Assembly: GCA_029216955.1 (NCBI GenBank)
Contig: JANAVB010044017.1
Span: 6,573,002 to 6,637,001 of the forward strand
DNA: 64,000 nucleotides
DNA from: Iris pallida
Taxonomy: Eukaryota > Streptophyta > Magnoliopsida > Asparagales > Iridaceae
Direction: 5' to 3'
This document shows, piece after piece, positions 24,745 to 36,242 of the stretch. How positions within the stretch are numbered: position 1 is the first letter of the stretch; every line of letters starts with the position of its first letter. The notes below the pieces were generated by a model. That model made no database searches, was not told where the DNA came from, and worked only from the letters and a program-made list of their open reading frames with translations. The translations under genes and the position numbers were made by a program.

Positions 24745-25245
24745 ATCAAGTTTGCTAAGAAAACTAATCTGGAAGTTGTTCTGATGAGAGGTCATTGGTT
24801 GATGGACGGACGTTTGGTGATAGTAAAGAGGTGGTCGCCGACAACAACCATGGAGCGGGATCTTCTGGCAACAATTCAGGCATGAATTTATTTCCCTCGG
24901 CTATCTCTATAATTAAAGAATGTCGCTTCCCCTTGTAAGCTTTCTAGCATGGTAGGAGTGTCGGTGAGGATGGACTCGGCTACATCCCACATACATCGGT
25001 TGATGTTTGTCCGAGTACTGGTTAAGATCACTATTTGTTGTGAATTACCTACGACGGTACATGTACTTCTACCAAATAACTCGATGTGTTCCAACCATTC
25101 TACTACAAAGTGGACACGTCCGATGTGTATGGTTGCCGTTGCATTAGCCATGCGGAGAAGGACTGTCTGGATGAGTCGGGTGAAGCTCTTAGAGAGGAAG
25201 TTTAAAAAAATTGCAAGCAGCGTAGGAGTAGACTAGTGGTTTTAA
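24745..25245 (+). pseudogene. DUF4283 / zinc-knuckle remnant (LINE ORF1-like)
   Basis: The plus-strand frame through 24784 gives 'HWLMDGRLVIVKRWSP', then stops near 24882 and 24900. It resumes with 'SHIHRLMFVRVLVKI' and 'LPTTVHVLLP' (about 24980-25072). A frameshift leads to 'FYYKVDTSDVYGCRC' and 'SHAEKDC' (about 25095-25170). This is the layout of the plant DUF4283 domain followed by a zf-CCHC_4 knuckle, as found in ORF1 of plant LINEs and in related repeats. The knuckle is degenerate (one Cys pair is spaced CxC). A related domain is at the right end of the window. Confidence 0.6.
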
Positions 25246-25882
25246 GAAGAATATTTAATTTGTTCATATTCGCCTTAGGCCAACTCACCAAGCTCTAGTA
25301 CTCAAGTTGTCTGTGAGAGAAATGATAGTCCAGGTGAGGTTGGGCTGCGAGCATCGGGGTTGGTGAAAAGATTCAATTAGTACATTTGCCTAATGGGGCA
25401 ACATAGGTGTGGATTCCAAAGATGTTCTATATGTTGAAGTTCCCTCACTCTCATCCAAAAGGGAATGTCCTCCTTGAAGGCCTTTATCTCATGGAGAAGA
25501 GACGTTTTCAGGGCATGGGGCATAGAGAAGTTGGATGGAATTTAGGAGCACAGTCGCCCAAAATCTACTATCATAGAAGAAGATCCAATGTGTGATACAA
25601 ATGAAGACTTAACCATGGAGAATAAAATGGCTACGTTTTATGTAGCAATATGTGGAGACAACTCCAAGTGTGAAAGCACGATGGAAAATAAAGAAGTCAA
25701 CAGACATTCCTGTGAGTGCCCGGAGTAACCATAGCACATTGTCTAGTTTGTAAGTAATTTAGAGTTACTTGGTTGATGTATTGGTTTGTAGGCAACCTAA
25801 GTCCTATAGAGCATTTTTTAAATCAATACAACTACCTTACTTTGTGTGTGCGTGTGTGTGTGTAAAAGATGTAATTGTTCAT
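25246..25882. other. Decayed downstream part of the DUF4283 remnant and a short (TG)n run
   Basis: Continuation without an open frame of meaningful length; broken reading frames suggest former coding sequence up to about 25620. A (TG)n microsatellite with one C interruption lies at about 25846-25863. Confidence 0.4.
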
Positions 25883-26180
25883 CACTAAAAAATACTGTAA
25901 AACAACGATGAAATATGTTTAGTTGCTAATCAGCGAAGTAAGTGTGAATAACTAGCGAATCTGCTATGAACCATACATCCACTATTATGTCGTTATTTTG
26001 TCACTATTTTGACTAGCGACGGAAAACTAGAAAATGTTCGTTGCTAAGTTATTATCTGATATCCAAAGAATATCAAGAACAGTAAATGTTCCATTGCTAA
26101 AATAGTCATTGACTTAGCGACAAAAATATTAGTCATTATTTTCGTCGTTGACTATGTCATGTCATGATTATAGAGATACA
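25883..26180. mobile_element. Possible CACTA-type transposon end with subterminal repeats
   Basis: Begins CACTAAAAAATACTGT, similar to the CACTA(C)AA-type termini of this superfamily. It is followed by scattered words of the type TAGCGAC, GTCGCTA and 'tcgttgcta' in both orientations up to about 26160, like subterminal repeats. I could not find the opposite terminus, so this is at best a remnant. Confidence 0.35.
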
Positions 26181-27302
26181 AAAAATTAGCTACGGGACGT
26201 GATGTCGTACAAGTTTAGATTACTAGCAAAACAGCACAGTTATTGATATTTTCTCAGAAAACAATGACATTGTAGCGGAATGAAGCACATAAATTGAAGT
26301 CACAATGTGATATTTAGGAATGATATCTTTTGTTGATATTTGTAATGAAGTAAAGACTTGTAGCGGAATACACAGTCTCTGAATAGCCAAATAAAATACT
26401 TGCCAAACGTGGCTTATAATGAACTTGTCGACTTGTCTTACAATGCACTGGCATAAAGAATTACAATGTTCCTTACATTATGCCTTTTATAGCAGAAATA
26501 TCATCTTTACGAGAAGAGCTTTTGCACACCCATCCAATTCTCTAATGCCTCAGAACTGATCAAGCTACTCCCCATAGAGGCCCACAAACGTGGATTAGTA
26601 CATTGCCATGTACTGGTGAGCGGTGCTTGCCTAACTCACCTAAGAAGACAATACAAAGTATTCATGTGATAAAACATTATTAAAGTGGTCTTTCTTTGTT
26701 GTCTTAGGGTCAATTTACGTTTCATATCCAACAATAATATAAAGCATGTATATTATTCACATTCAATAGAAATGTAAAAGCATATACTATAACCCTTTGA
26801 TGATTCTTATCCATAATCTTTCCTATAAATTAGTAGTACTTACTCTCCCTACATAAGAAGTTATTAGAAACAACATAATTCTCATCATTTTGGTGGTTCT
26901 TACCCACAGTTGATTTTTCTTTCTTGCAACGAGTAATAACTTACTCTGTATGCCTAAGACATTATTAGCATGCAACCTATCTATATGAAGATCACCAGCC
27001 ACGAGTCGTCTTGACTAAAATAGAATTTCGGTATCCTTTTGCATCCTATGTAGCTAACCTCACTGAAAGTCTTACATATTCCAATGCCAGTACTTCGGTA
27101 CCATCCTTGTTCCTTTCTAGGCTGAATCAGTTCCGTGGCCTCGGAGTACCATTCGAGGAACTAAATATTATGCACAAGTTATCCATGACCATGCATGTAT
27201 ATGCAAGTTAGGTATAAAGAAAATATATAATGCATATAATATGAACTTAAGTAAATAGGTCACAGTTCTCATTTGTCTTGCCATATCTCCTTGAGCCGCG
27301 TC
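26181..27302. other. Unassigned non-coding sequence
   Basis: No convincing ORF, RNA gene or repeat. The 66-codon open frame at 27011-27211 has no recognisable motif. Confidence 0.4.
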
Positions 27303-27808
27303 ACGCCCCACTCCAAAAAATCATGGGACTAGCACGTGTCAGGGCCATCTGGTACACATTCAAGGGAAAACCTAATATATGGAACCCTCAAGTATGCACT
27401 TAAGTTGACTATAAAGTCTCAAGTTCTAGAAATCTACTACTAACATAGGCAATCTAAATCTCATCTACTGTAATAAAGATAACTGAATCAAGTAGATAAA
27501 TGAGGAATATAAAAATGATCTGAGTTCATCAAGAAATAAATTCACGTTTGGTGGAGAAAAATCCACTACTAGTAGACGAAAAATAAAATAAAGACATGAA
27601 TTAAAATAGACTAAGTCCATGCTCCAATAAGCTAAGCATCAAAAGGTATTGTCAATTGTTGTTGTACCAGGTCTGATGTCGGCCCGTATTGTTGTAGGTA
27701 TACCTCGTCTACACCTGGATATACCTCGTCTGTACCTAGAGAAAAATTGAGGTCCTCAGTAGGACTTAACAAAATACATAATATACATATTGTTTGTGTA
27801 GTAACAAA
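27303..27808. repeat. R family, copy 3, left part
   Basis: Starts near TCACGCCCCACTCC (the complement of an LTR end). Near 27751 it has 'aggtcctcagtaggacttaac', which aligns with R copies 1 and 2. It is interrupted at 27808 by element B and resumes at 36243. Confidence 0.55.
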
Positions 27809-29488
27809 TGTAGTGCCCCGTCCCAACTCCGTATCCCGTTCTCCGTTGTGACGCGGAGAACGCGGTTATAAATTATTACAGCTATCGATTGGTTGGGACT
27901 GATTGAATTAAGATCCTTTTCTCATTGTGGAATGGCTTCTTTGGAATCAAGTCCTATATTTAGCGGGTTATGACTCGAGGCTATGCGGCTGAGTCGGAAG
28001 AGACCTCCCGCTGCTCTGTTTTCATGTCGCACTTGCTTCTTTGGCTTTCGGTTTTCTTAATACATTTTTTGTAAATATTTTTGATGGATTTTATTGCTTG
28101 CGTTCTTTGAATTTCATATTTCATATCGAACTCAAAATAGAAGGGTATAGTGCTGATGCGTTGCTTGTGCAATTTCAGGTGATCACGTAGGCGCCATCTA
28201 GCACAACAAGATCTTCTTTTCTCTCGCCTCAAACAGTCAAGGTGAGTGACTAACCCTTGTTTACCTTTGTCCCTTTTATTCTTTAATCAATCAATGATAC
28301 CAAAAATATGTTATGCTAGATGTAAATACAATGACACAAATGCTTATTTCTAATAAACTGTTGTACGATATCTCACGTATACGGGCTATAAAACTGCCTT
28401 ATCATATAACTGTTATGTGCTTGCTTAATACCAAGCTTATATAGAACTGTGCTAAGCAAATATCGAAACGATTAAATAAATATTACAACGATTAAATAAA
28501 TATTACAACGAAACCATGAAAAGTGCCTTGAATAACTAGTTTAGCTTAGCATGGTCATGGACAACTTGTGAACAAGGGCGATTGTTTCTTCGAACGGTAT
28601 CCCGAGACCATAAGATCGATTCAGCCTAGGAAGAAACACAACATCTATGATGGATGCATGCCATAGGTATTCGAAGGCTTTCAACGGGGCCCGCTACCTG
28701 CGATAGACGACCCCCCGTCTAAACTAAGTTGTAAGTCCATGATGGCTTGTCATGCCAGTGACCTCCCCAAATATGCACTAGTTTAACTTATGCTATTCAA
28801 TATGACAAGGACGACGGTAAGTTTTATAGATCAATGACATGCTCTATCGTAGGTAAGTTCTAATGTAATTTTACGCTATTATGCCTTATTCAACTGTTTA
28901 CATGAAATACATTACGAGGGTTAGAAAGATCATCAGATATATATGCTTGTTTCATTTAACTTCTTGAACCAAATGAGAGCACGTAATTTAATTAGCCACC
29001 CACTAGTACACGATAATGTACTGATCTTCACTCTCCACAGGTGCTTCTAACCTAGAAGGTGTGCTAAGGAACTGAAGGAGACACCCATAACATTTTGAAG
29101 CCTTGCTAGTGTGTGAAAGGAATTCTCTAATATTTTGAAGACTCTGCACTCAATTCAATAAAGATGGCTCGACGCAGGTGTTTGAATATTTTGTTTGTAT
29201 AAAGGGGGATGTAATATATGGAATGACTAGCTGATCTATGTTCATTTTGTAATTAATTCGAGTTGTAAGCCCACATGTCAAGTGTTGTAAAAGAGTCGTG
29301 TAAATGATGTTATTATAAATGAAGCAAAGTTTCTTTGTCTCAAATGTGTTCTTCAACTTCTTTGCGTAATCTTTTCGATGTTGTGTTTCGAATAATCTTA
29401 TATAACTGCCTTGTGCGAGTGCAACCTAAGCTCGTACAACATCACGTCCGGGGGACGACTATCGATTCTAACAAATCGGGACATGACA
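27809..29488 (+). repeat. 5' LTR of element B
   Basis: TG...CA direct repeat matching 34336-36242. A TATA-like GTATAAAG is at about 29198-29205, followed by a G-rich run as in element A. The ATATAT at about 28941 corresponds to the expanded (TA)n site in the 3' LTR. A 14-bp tandem duplication of 'aataaatattacaacg' type sits near 28474-28507. Confidence 0.93.
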
Positions 29489-29491
29489 TAA

Positions 29492-29503
29492 TGGTATCAG
29501 AGC
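29492..29503 (+). other. Primer binding site (initiator tRNA-Met), element B
   Basis: TGGTATCAGAGC, an exact match to the usual plant iMet primer site, three bases after the LTR end. Confidence 0.92.
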
Positions 29504-30844
29504 ACGAGTTTACGTCCTTTGGCCTTCTGTCTAGAGTCTCAAACTGTTGATTCTTGTCAATGAGATAAATTATTCCATATAATGAGTCCATATTATTTTA
29601 TGAGACTAATGTGAATTGTCTCCATATTTTAGAAGTGGTAGAACCCACAATCGTACACGAGAAGAGTGCCTTGAGTGGCTCGCGGGCCGAACCTTCAAAC
29701 GATGCTATGGAATGGGTGTCGCACATGCTGGAAGTGCAATAAAGGCAAGATGAGGCAAACTAATGCCAGAATGAGCACTACTAATGGCAGGTCGAGAACC
29801 AGCAAAGACAAACCAAGGCACGATAGACTCAGTTCGAGGCCCGATTCGAGGTGCAATTCAAGTTGCAGCAGAAGCAACTTGATACTCTTCAGCAGATTGT
29901 CCAGACAGTTGTGGTAACAGCAACTCTGCGATGATACATGTTACGACCAAGCCTGGGGTTCAACCGATTGAAGTCAAACCTGAGGAGTCTGAGCGTCAAC
30001 CTGCAGCACCAATACGTTTCAACTTTGAGTTGTCAAAATTCAAGAAGAATTGTCGTACTTCCTTCAACGGTACCGAAGACCCTTCTTTGGTGATCGACTG
30101 GTTGGAAGAGTTAAAATACCATTTCAAACTTCTGGGCACTGAAGAGTCCAAGAAAGTCGTATGAACTAAACATCAACTCTGACTGAATGCGCACGACTGG
30201 TGGGCCGTACAAAAGAGAGCAATCAGATGCGACGACAAGACGACGACGATTACTTGGGCCACCTTCCGAAAGGTATTCGAAGTCGAGTATCTTTCTGCAA
30301 CCGTTCAACAAGAAAATGAGAATAAATTTATGTAGCTAAGGCAAGGTAACATGATGATAAAATAGTATGCAGTGCTGGGGCATTCATACCTACTACGAAA
30401 AGTCACACGATTCGAAGTGGGTCTGTGGCCCGCTATCTTTACTCATGTATCAGCTTCAGAATACAAAACAATGTGCGAGTCTCTCAACCACGCTCTCCGC
30501 CTTGAACACCAGTAGCCCCCAGCCGTTACCGGTGCTGTGCATACATTCTATCATAAATGCCTAAGCTATGCAAGAGGCAATAACGCGAAGAAGCGTCCAA
30601 ACAACGGTGACCAAGGCGGACTAAAAGCGGAACCAGGTACCTCACTGCACCAAATGCAATCAGAACGGACACCCTAGCATCAACTGCAAATTTTACATTG
30701 ATGGATGTTTCATCAGTGGCTGTAGAGGCCACTTTTATGGAGAATGCCCAAATCGGTGAGTATCGAACCCAAACGCGCCATTGTCGCAGTACCATCTAGA
30801 TAATCAAGGCCCAACACCCTTAGCTCTACAACCTGCACAACAAA
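29504..30844 (+). pseudogene. gag: gag of element B, heavily broken
   Basis: Pieces of the capsid region are seen at 29931-30164 ('IRFNFELSKFKKN', 'DPSLVIDWLEELK'), then after a stop 'NAHDWWAVQKRAI' (about 30185-30224), parallel to element A. A CCHC knuckle survives at about 30645-30690 (CTKCNQNGHPSINC), followed by a second degenerate Cys-rich segment near 30705-30755. Many stops and at least two shifts separate these parts. Confidence 0.75.
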
Positions 30845-31460
30845 ATGGCCAAGAACCATCCTAATGCCCAAGGATGCATCTGTGCTATGACTCGAGATGA
30901 GGCATTTGCCTCAGATTTAGTCGTGGCATGTATACTACTTTTTAATTATAAGCCTGAACGTATACTATTTGATTCTAGTGCCACATATAGTTTTATTTTG
31001 GCAGATTTTGCTGAGGAACACAAATTTCTTATAACCCTGCTAGGTCTTGACCTTAGTGTTAGCATACCGTTGGACAAGAAACTACTCGCAAGCTCAGTCT
31101 GCAGAGACAGAATCATTTGTGTCGGAGGTAAAAGGATATATCTTCATATGATAGTTCTAGAGATTAAGGACTATGATATCATACTGGAAATAGATTGGCT
31201 CGACGCTTGTAATGCCATAATTGACTGCGAAGAAAAAAAGGTCACCTTCCGTGTACCGGGAGAGACCGATTTCTACTACTCATGTGGTGAAGCGTCAGCA
31301 TCATGCATGGTAATCTCGACAATTTTTGCTCGAAGGATGCTGTATTCTGGCTACGAAGGATACTTGGCGTCCGTTCACGGCATGAGACATGATGGTACAA
31401 ATACGGGTCAAACCGATGTTGTGGCAGAATTTTTTGACCTGTTCTCGGATGAGCTATTCG
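30845..31460 (+). pseudogene. pol (PR): Protease domain of element B, active-site motif altered
   Basis: The open frame has 'AFASDLVVACILLF' and then 'ILFDSSATYSFILADF' where element A has [11 protein letters not shown]. The Gly of the D-S/T-G triad is replaced by Ser, which should abolish activity. The downstream 'KDYDIILEIDWLDAC' matches the family C-terminal half. Confidence 0.85.
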
Positions 31461-32816
31461 ATATGCCACCAAATCGAAAAATTAAATTCGCCATCGACAC
31501 CTTTCCCGATACCAGATCGATTTCTAAGGCTTTGTACAGAATAACCCCTAGAGAGCTGAAGAAACTTAAAGTCCAGTTGTAAAAGTTGTTCGACAAGTGA
31601 TTCATCCGGCCGAGTGTTTCACCATAGAAAGCACCCTTATTGTTCGTAAAAAAGAAAGATGGGTCGATGCATTTGTACATTGACTACAGAGAGCTAAACA
31701 AAGCCACTATCCAGAACAAATATCCATTGCCCCGTACAGACGACTTGTTCGATCAGCTACAAGACATCTCAGTATTTTCTAAGATTGATCTTCGTTCGGG
31801 TTACCATTGAATCAAAATCAAGCCAGACGACATATCAAAGTCAGTCTTCCATACTTGGTACGGCCATTATGTGTTCCTAGTAATACCGTTCGGCCTAACA
31901 AACGCCTCTATTGCCTTCATGGATTAATCAATCGAGTGTTCATACCCTTCCTTGACAAGTTTGTAGTAATTTTCATAGACGACATTCTTGTCTACTCGAA
32001 GGACAGAGCACAACACGCAAAGCATCTACAGACCATACTCCAGACACTTTGAGATAATTCGCTATATGCAAAGCAGAGCAAGTACAAATTCTGGCTGAGC
32101 AGTGTCTTATTTCTTGGTCATATTATTTTTGCTGAAGGCATTACAGTTGATCCAAGAAAATTTGAAGCCGTCGCTGATTGGAAGCGGCCCGCATCAGCTA
32201 GTGAGATTCGAAGCTTTCTTGATTTAGCATACTACAGATGGTTCGTAAAGGACTTCGCGAAGATTGTAATGTCCTTGACTCTTCTCATTCAAAAAGGAGT
32301 CGCATATGAGTGGTCGGACGACTGTAAAGCTTTCTTCTAAGAACTGGAGCAACGACTCATTTTGGTCCATATACTCACAGTTCTAGATGGGATAGAGGGT
32401 TTCAAATCTTCAACGATGCTTTAGGCCATGTTTTGGGATGTGTGCTCATGCAGCGAGACAAGGTGATCTCCTACGCCTCCAAACAGTTGAAGCCGTTCGA
32501 GAAGAACTATCCTACACATGACTTGGAGTTAGCGGCTATTGTGTTCGCGTTAAAACTGTAGCAACACTACCTTTATGGTACAGTGTATACGATTTATATG
32601 GATCATAAGAGACTCAAGTATCTCTTCATTCAGAAGGAGCTGAACTTACATCAAAGGCGTTGGTTAGAAATAATCAAGGATTACGACTTGACGATTGACT
32701 ATACGTTGGACAAAGAAAATATTTTGGCTGATGCCCTGAATCAAAAATACATTGCCTCACTATCCATCAACAACAGGTTACTACGGGACCTAGAAGAGAT
32801 AGGCATCGACCTCTGA
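31461..32816 (+). pseudogene. pol (RT-RH): Reverse transcriptase and RNase H of element B, many breaks
   Basis: Visible landmarks: 'DTRSISKALYRITP' (about 31507), '[11 protein letters not shown]' (about 31677), '[10 protein letters not shown]' (about 31776-31808), then a TGA at 31809-31811 in the same codon where element A has TAA. '[15 protein letters not shown]' (about 31957-32005) keeps the catalytic DD. RNase H pieces run to 32816 ('RRWLEIIKDYDLTIDY'), with a TAG near 32560 at the position of the element A TAG. Further stops and shifts occur throughout. Confidence 0.88.
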
Positions 32817-33870
32817 ATATTATTCATGGAAGTACAGGTGGCACAAGACAAGCTTGTGGAAAAAGATCAAGACCGCTCAGAAGGGCGATCTGTACCTGAA
32901 GAAGATGTGAGAGCTAATTTCAACAGATAGGACGACTGACTTTGTGGAAGATGAGAACGGCATGCTACGATTGAAAGGCCGACCATGTGTTCCGGATGAC
33001 TCAGAACTCAGAAAGGAAATAATGTCGGAGGCGTATTACGCAAAGTATTTCTTGCATCATGACAACATAAAGATATACAAGGACCTCCTTATGACCTTTT
33101 AGTGGCATGGAATGAAGAGAGATATGACACTCTTTGTGTCTTAATGTATGGCCTGTCATCGGATAAAAGTTGAGCATCACAAACTGGGCAAAAAATACAG
33201 AATCTGGCGATTCCATAATGGAAGTGGGAGCACGTGAGCATGGATTTTATTGTTGGCTTGCCGAAGATGCCACGGAAGAACAATATCGTTTGGATCATCG
33301 TCTATCGACAAACCAAGTCAGCGTATTTTATTGCCATCAAAGTTACTTGAAGCATCGATTGCCTGGCTCAGATATACCTCGACGAGATAGTACAACTGCA
33401 TGGAGTTTTATTATCCATCTTCTTGGAACGGGATAGAAAATTCCTATCGTACTTCTGGAGTAGCCTTCCTTCGGCTCTGGGTACTAATTTGAAGTTTAGC
33501 GCGGCTGACCATCCTTAGACCGACGGCAAAAGGGAGCGCGTGAATCAAATTCTCGAAGACATACTACATCTTTGCACAATTGACTTAAGGTCGAGTTGGG
33601 ACGTCCATCTACCTTTGGCCGAATTTGTATACAATAGCAGCTTTTAATCCAACATCCAAATGGTATCATACAAAGCATTTTACGGATGGATGTATAGATC
33701 ACCCATTTGTTGCAATAAAGTTAGAGAGCGGCCGATTCTTGGCCCAAAACTGGTGGAACAAACCGTAAAAAAGGTTAGGCTTATTCGTGAAAGACTAAAG
33801 GTAGCACATAATTGGTAGAAGAACTATGCAGACACGTATCGAAGACCACTCGAGTTCTTAGAAGGTGATT
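32817..33870 (+). pseudogene. pol (IN): Integrase of element B, heavily broken
   Basis: Fragments in different plus frames match element A: the zinc-binding region around 33020-33180, 'LAQIYLDEIV' at about 33362-33391 (element A has a stop at its Q), 'NQILEDILHLC' (about 33545), and 'KVRLIRERLK' (about 33770). Several stops and shifts lie between them. Confidence 0.8.
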
Positions 33871-34279
33871 ACGTATTTTTGACATTAAAACCCATTCGAA
33901 GAGTCACCAGATTTGGAGCTAAAGACAATTTTAGTCTAAGATTTGTTGGTCCTTTCAAGATATTAAAGCAAGTCGCCCCACTAGCTGATCAGGTTGCATT
34001 ACCGCCAGCACTATCGAATGTGCATGTTGTCTTCCATGTCTCTCAGTTATGGAAGTACGTGCACTATCCGAGCCATATGATTGATTTTGGTCAGGTAGAG
34101 ATGAAGACAGACTTTTCATACATGGATGAACCTATGAAGATCTTGGAGCGCGAGGATAAGTTGCTTCGAAATCGTACGATCCCTCTCGTTACGTACTCTC
34201 GATGAACCATTCGGTTGAGGAGTCGACCTGAAAACTCGAGTCAGAGATGAAGGAAAAGTTTCCTTTATTATTTTTTTAG
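33871..34279 (+). pseudogene. Integrase C terminus with chromodomain-like tail, element B
   Basis: 33879-34205 is open and has 'LRFVGPFKILKQV', 'VFHVSQLWKYVH', 'DEPMKILEREDK' and 'LLRNRTIPLV', the GPF/Y module and chromodomain-like pattern seen in element A. Beyond a stop at about 34203 another frame reads 'VEEST' and an acidic tail ending with TAG at 34277-34279. Confidence 0.8.
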
Positions 34280-35429
34280 AGGTAGGTTCTATTCTAAGTT
34301 TTGAGGACAAAACTTTTTCTTGGTTGGTTATAAAATGTAGTGCCCCGTCCCAACTCCGTGCCCCGTTATCCGTTCCGACGTGGGAATTACGGTTACGAAA
34401 CACTATCGCTATCGATTGGTCGGAACCGATTAAATTAAGAACCTTTCCCCATTATGGAATAGCTTCTTCGAAATCAAGTTCCATATTCAGTGGGTTGCGC
34501 CTCGAGGATGGACTCTGTAGCTGAGTCGGGAGAGACCTTCAGTTGCTCTATTTTTATGCCGTACTTGCTTCTGTGGCTTTGGATTTTTTGAATGCATTTT
34601 TGAGAATATTTTCGATGGATTTCATTGTTTGCCTTCTTTGAACTTTGTATTTCATATCGAACTCGAAATAGAAGGGTAGAGTGCCGATGCATTGCTTGTG
34701 CAATTTTATGCTAGCGCAATAAGACCTTCTTTCCCCTCACTTCAAACAATCAAGGTGAGTAGCAGACCCCACCTTCTTTACCTTTGACCCTCTTATTCTT
34801 CAATCAATGAGCGATACCAAAAATATGCTACGCTAGATGTAATTTCAATGACACAAATGCTTATTTCCAATAAACTATTGTACGATATCTCACGTATATG
34901 GGCTATAAAACTGCCTTATCATATAACTGTTATGTGCTTGCTTAATACCATGCTTATATAGAACAATGATAAGCAAAGATCGAATCGATTAAATGACTGT
35001 TGCAACGAAACCATGAAACGTGCCTTGAATAACTATTAGCTTAGTACGGTCATGGTCAACTTGTGCACAAGGGCGATTGTTTATTTAAAATGTATCCCGA
35101 GGCCACGGGACCGATTCGGCCTAGGAAGAAACACAATAGCTATGTTGGATGCATGTCGTAGGTATTCGAGGGCTTTCAACGGGGCTCGCTACCCACACTG
35201 GAGGACCTCCCATCTAACCAAGCTATAAGTCCAGGATGGCTTGTCAAGCCAGTGACCTCTACGAATATGCACTAGTCTAACTTATGCTATTCAATATGAC
35301 AGGAAAAATATGATAAGTTTTATACATCAACGGTACGCTCTGCCGTGGGTAAGTTCTAACATAATTTTATGCTGTTATGCCATATTCAACAGTTTACATG
35401 AAATACATTATGATGGCTAGAAAGATCAC

Positions 35430-35432
35430 CAT

Positions 35433-35522
<90 letters not shown>

Positions 35523-35602
35523 GCAATAAGACTTTTTATTAAAAATGAAAAGAGAGCTCATTACAAGCATTACAAACAGGCCTGGGCCAAAGACACTATG
35601 CT

Positions 35603-35646
<44 letters not shown>

Positions 35647-35675
35647 AAAATATATATATATATATATATAATATA

Positions 35676-35749
<74 letters not shown>

Positions 35750-35755
35750 TTATAT
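35430..35755. repeat. (TA)n microsatellite expansion inside the 3' LTR of element B
   Basis: Long runs of TA, with occasional AATA, on both sides of a unique ~90-bp segment (35520-35608). The matching site in the 5' LTR is only a short ATATATAT (about 28938-28946). Confidence 0.9.
35520..35608 (-). mobile_element. Small insert in the (TA)n block, possibly a 5'-truncated LINE end
   Basis: Unique sequence absent from the 5' LTR. On the minus strand it ends with a polyadenylation-like AATAAAAAG and then (TA)n. A 'tatgcttattttat' phrase occurs at its right edge (about 35598) and again after the second TA run (about 35755), resembling a target duplication. LINE origin is inferred from the tail and the likely duplication only. 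Confidence 0.4.
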
Positions 35756-36242
35756 ATGCTTATTTTATTTAAGTTCTTGAAACAAATGAGAGCACAAATT
35801 TAATTAGCTACCCACTACTACACGACAATGTATTGATCCTCGCTATCTACAGATGCTCCGAACCCAGAAGGCATGCCAAGGAACTGAAGGCGACGCCCGC
35901 ATCATTTTGAATCCTTGCTAGTGTCCGAAGGTAATTCTCTAATATTTTAAAGACTCTGCACTCGGTTTAAGAAAGATGGCTCGACTCCTCACGATCGCAG
36001 GTGTTTGAATGTTTTGTTTGTATAAAGGTGGATGTAATGTATGGAACTATCTCATCAGCATTCATTATAAATGAAGCAAAGTTTCTTTCTATCTCAAATG
36101 TGTTGTTCAATTTCTCTACATACTCTCTTAGATGTTGTGTTTTAGATAACCTTATACAACTGCTTTCTGCGAGCATAATTTAGGCCCGCACGATATCACG
36201 CCCGGCGGACGACTATCGATTCTACCGAATTGGAGCGTGACA

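Larger units (their letters stand above)
27809..36242 (+). mobile_element. Ty3/gypsy chromovirus (Tekay/Del-like), element B, complete ends but heavily decayed
   Basis: LTRs at 27809-29488 and 34336-36242 begin TGTAGTGCCCCG and end in ATGACA / GCGTGACA. A perfect target duplication ACAAA lies at 27804-27808 and 36243-36247. An exact iMet primer site follows the 5' LTR. The interior parallels element A domain by domain but has many more stops and shifts, suggesting an older insertion. The 3' LTR is longer because of a (TA)n expansion with a small insert. Confidence 0.95.
34336..36242 (+). repeat. 3' LTR of element B
   Basis: Starts TGTAGTGCCCCG and ends GCGTGACA. It is longer than the 5' LTR because of the (TA)n block at about 35430-35755. 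A TATA-like GTATAAAG is at about 36020-36027. Confidence 0.93.

Noticed and set aside
29492..29503. tRNA-Met-like sequence, possible tRNA gene
   Set aside because: Only the short primer-site match is present at LTR ends (also at 1958 and 19684); no cloverleaf around it.
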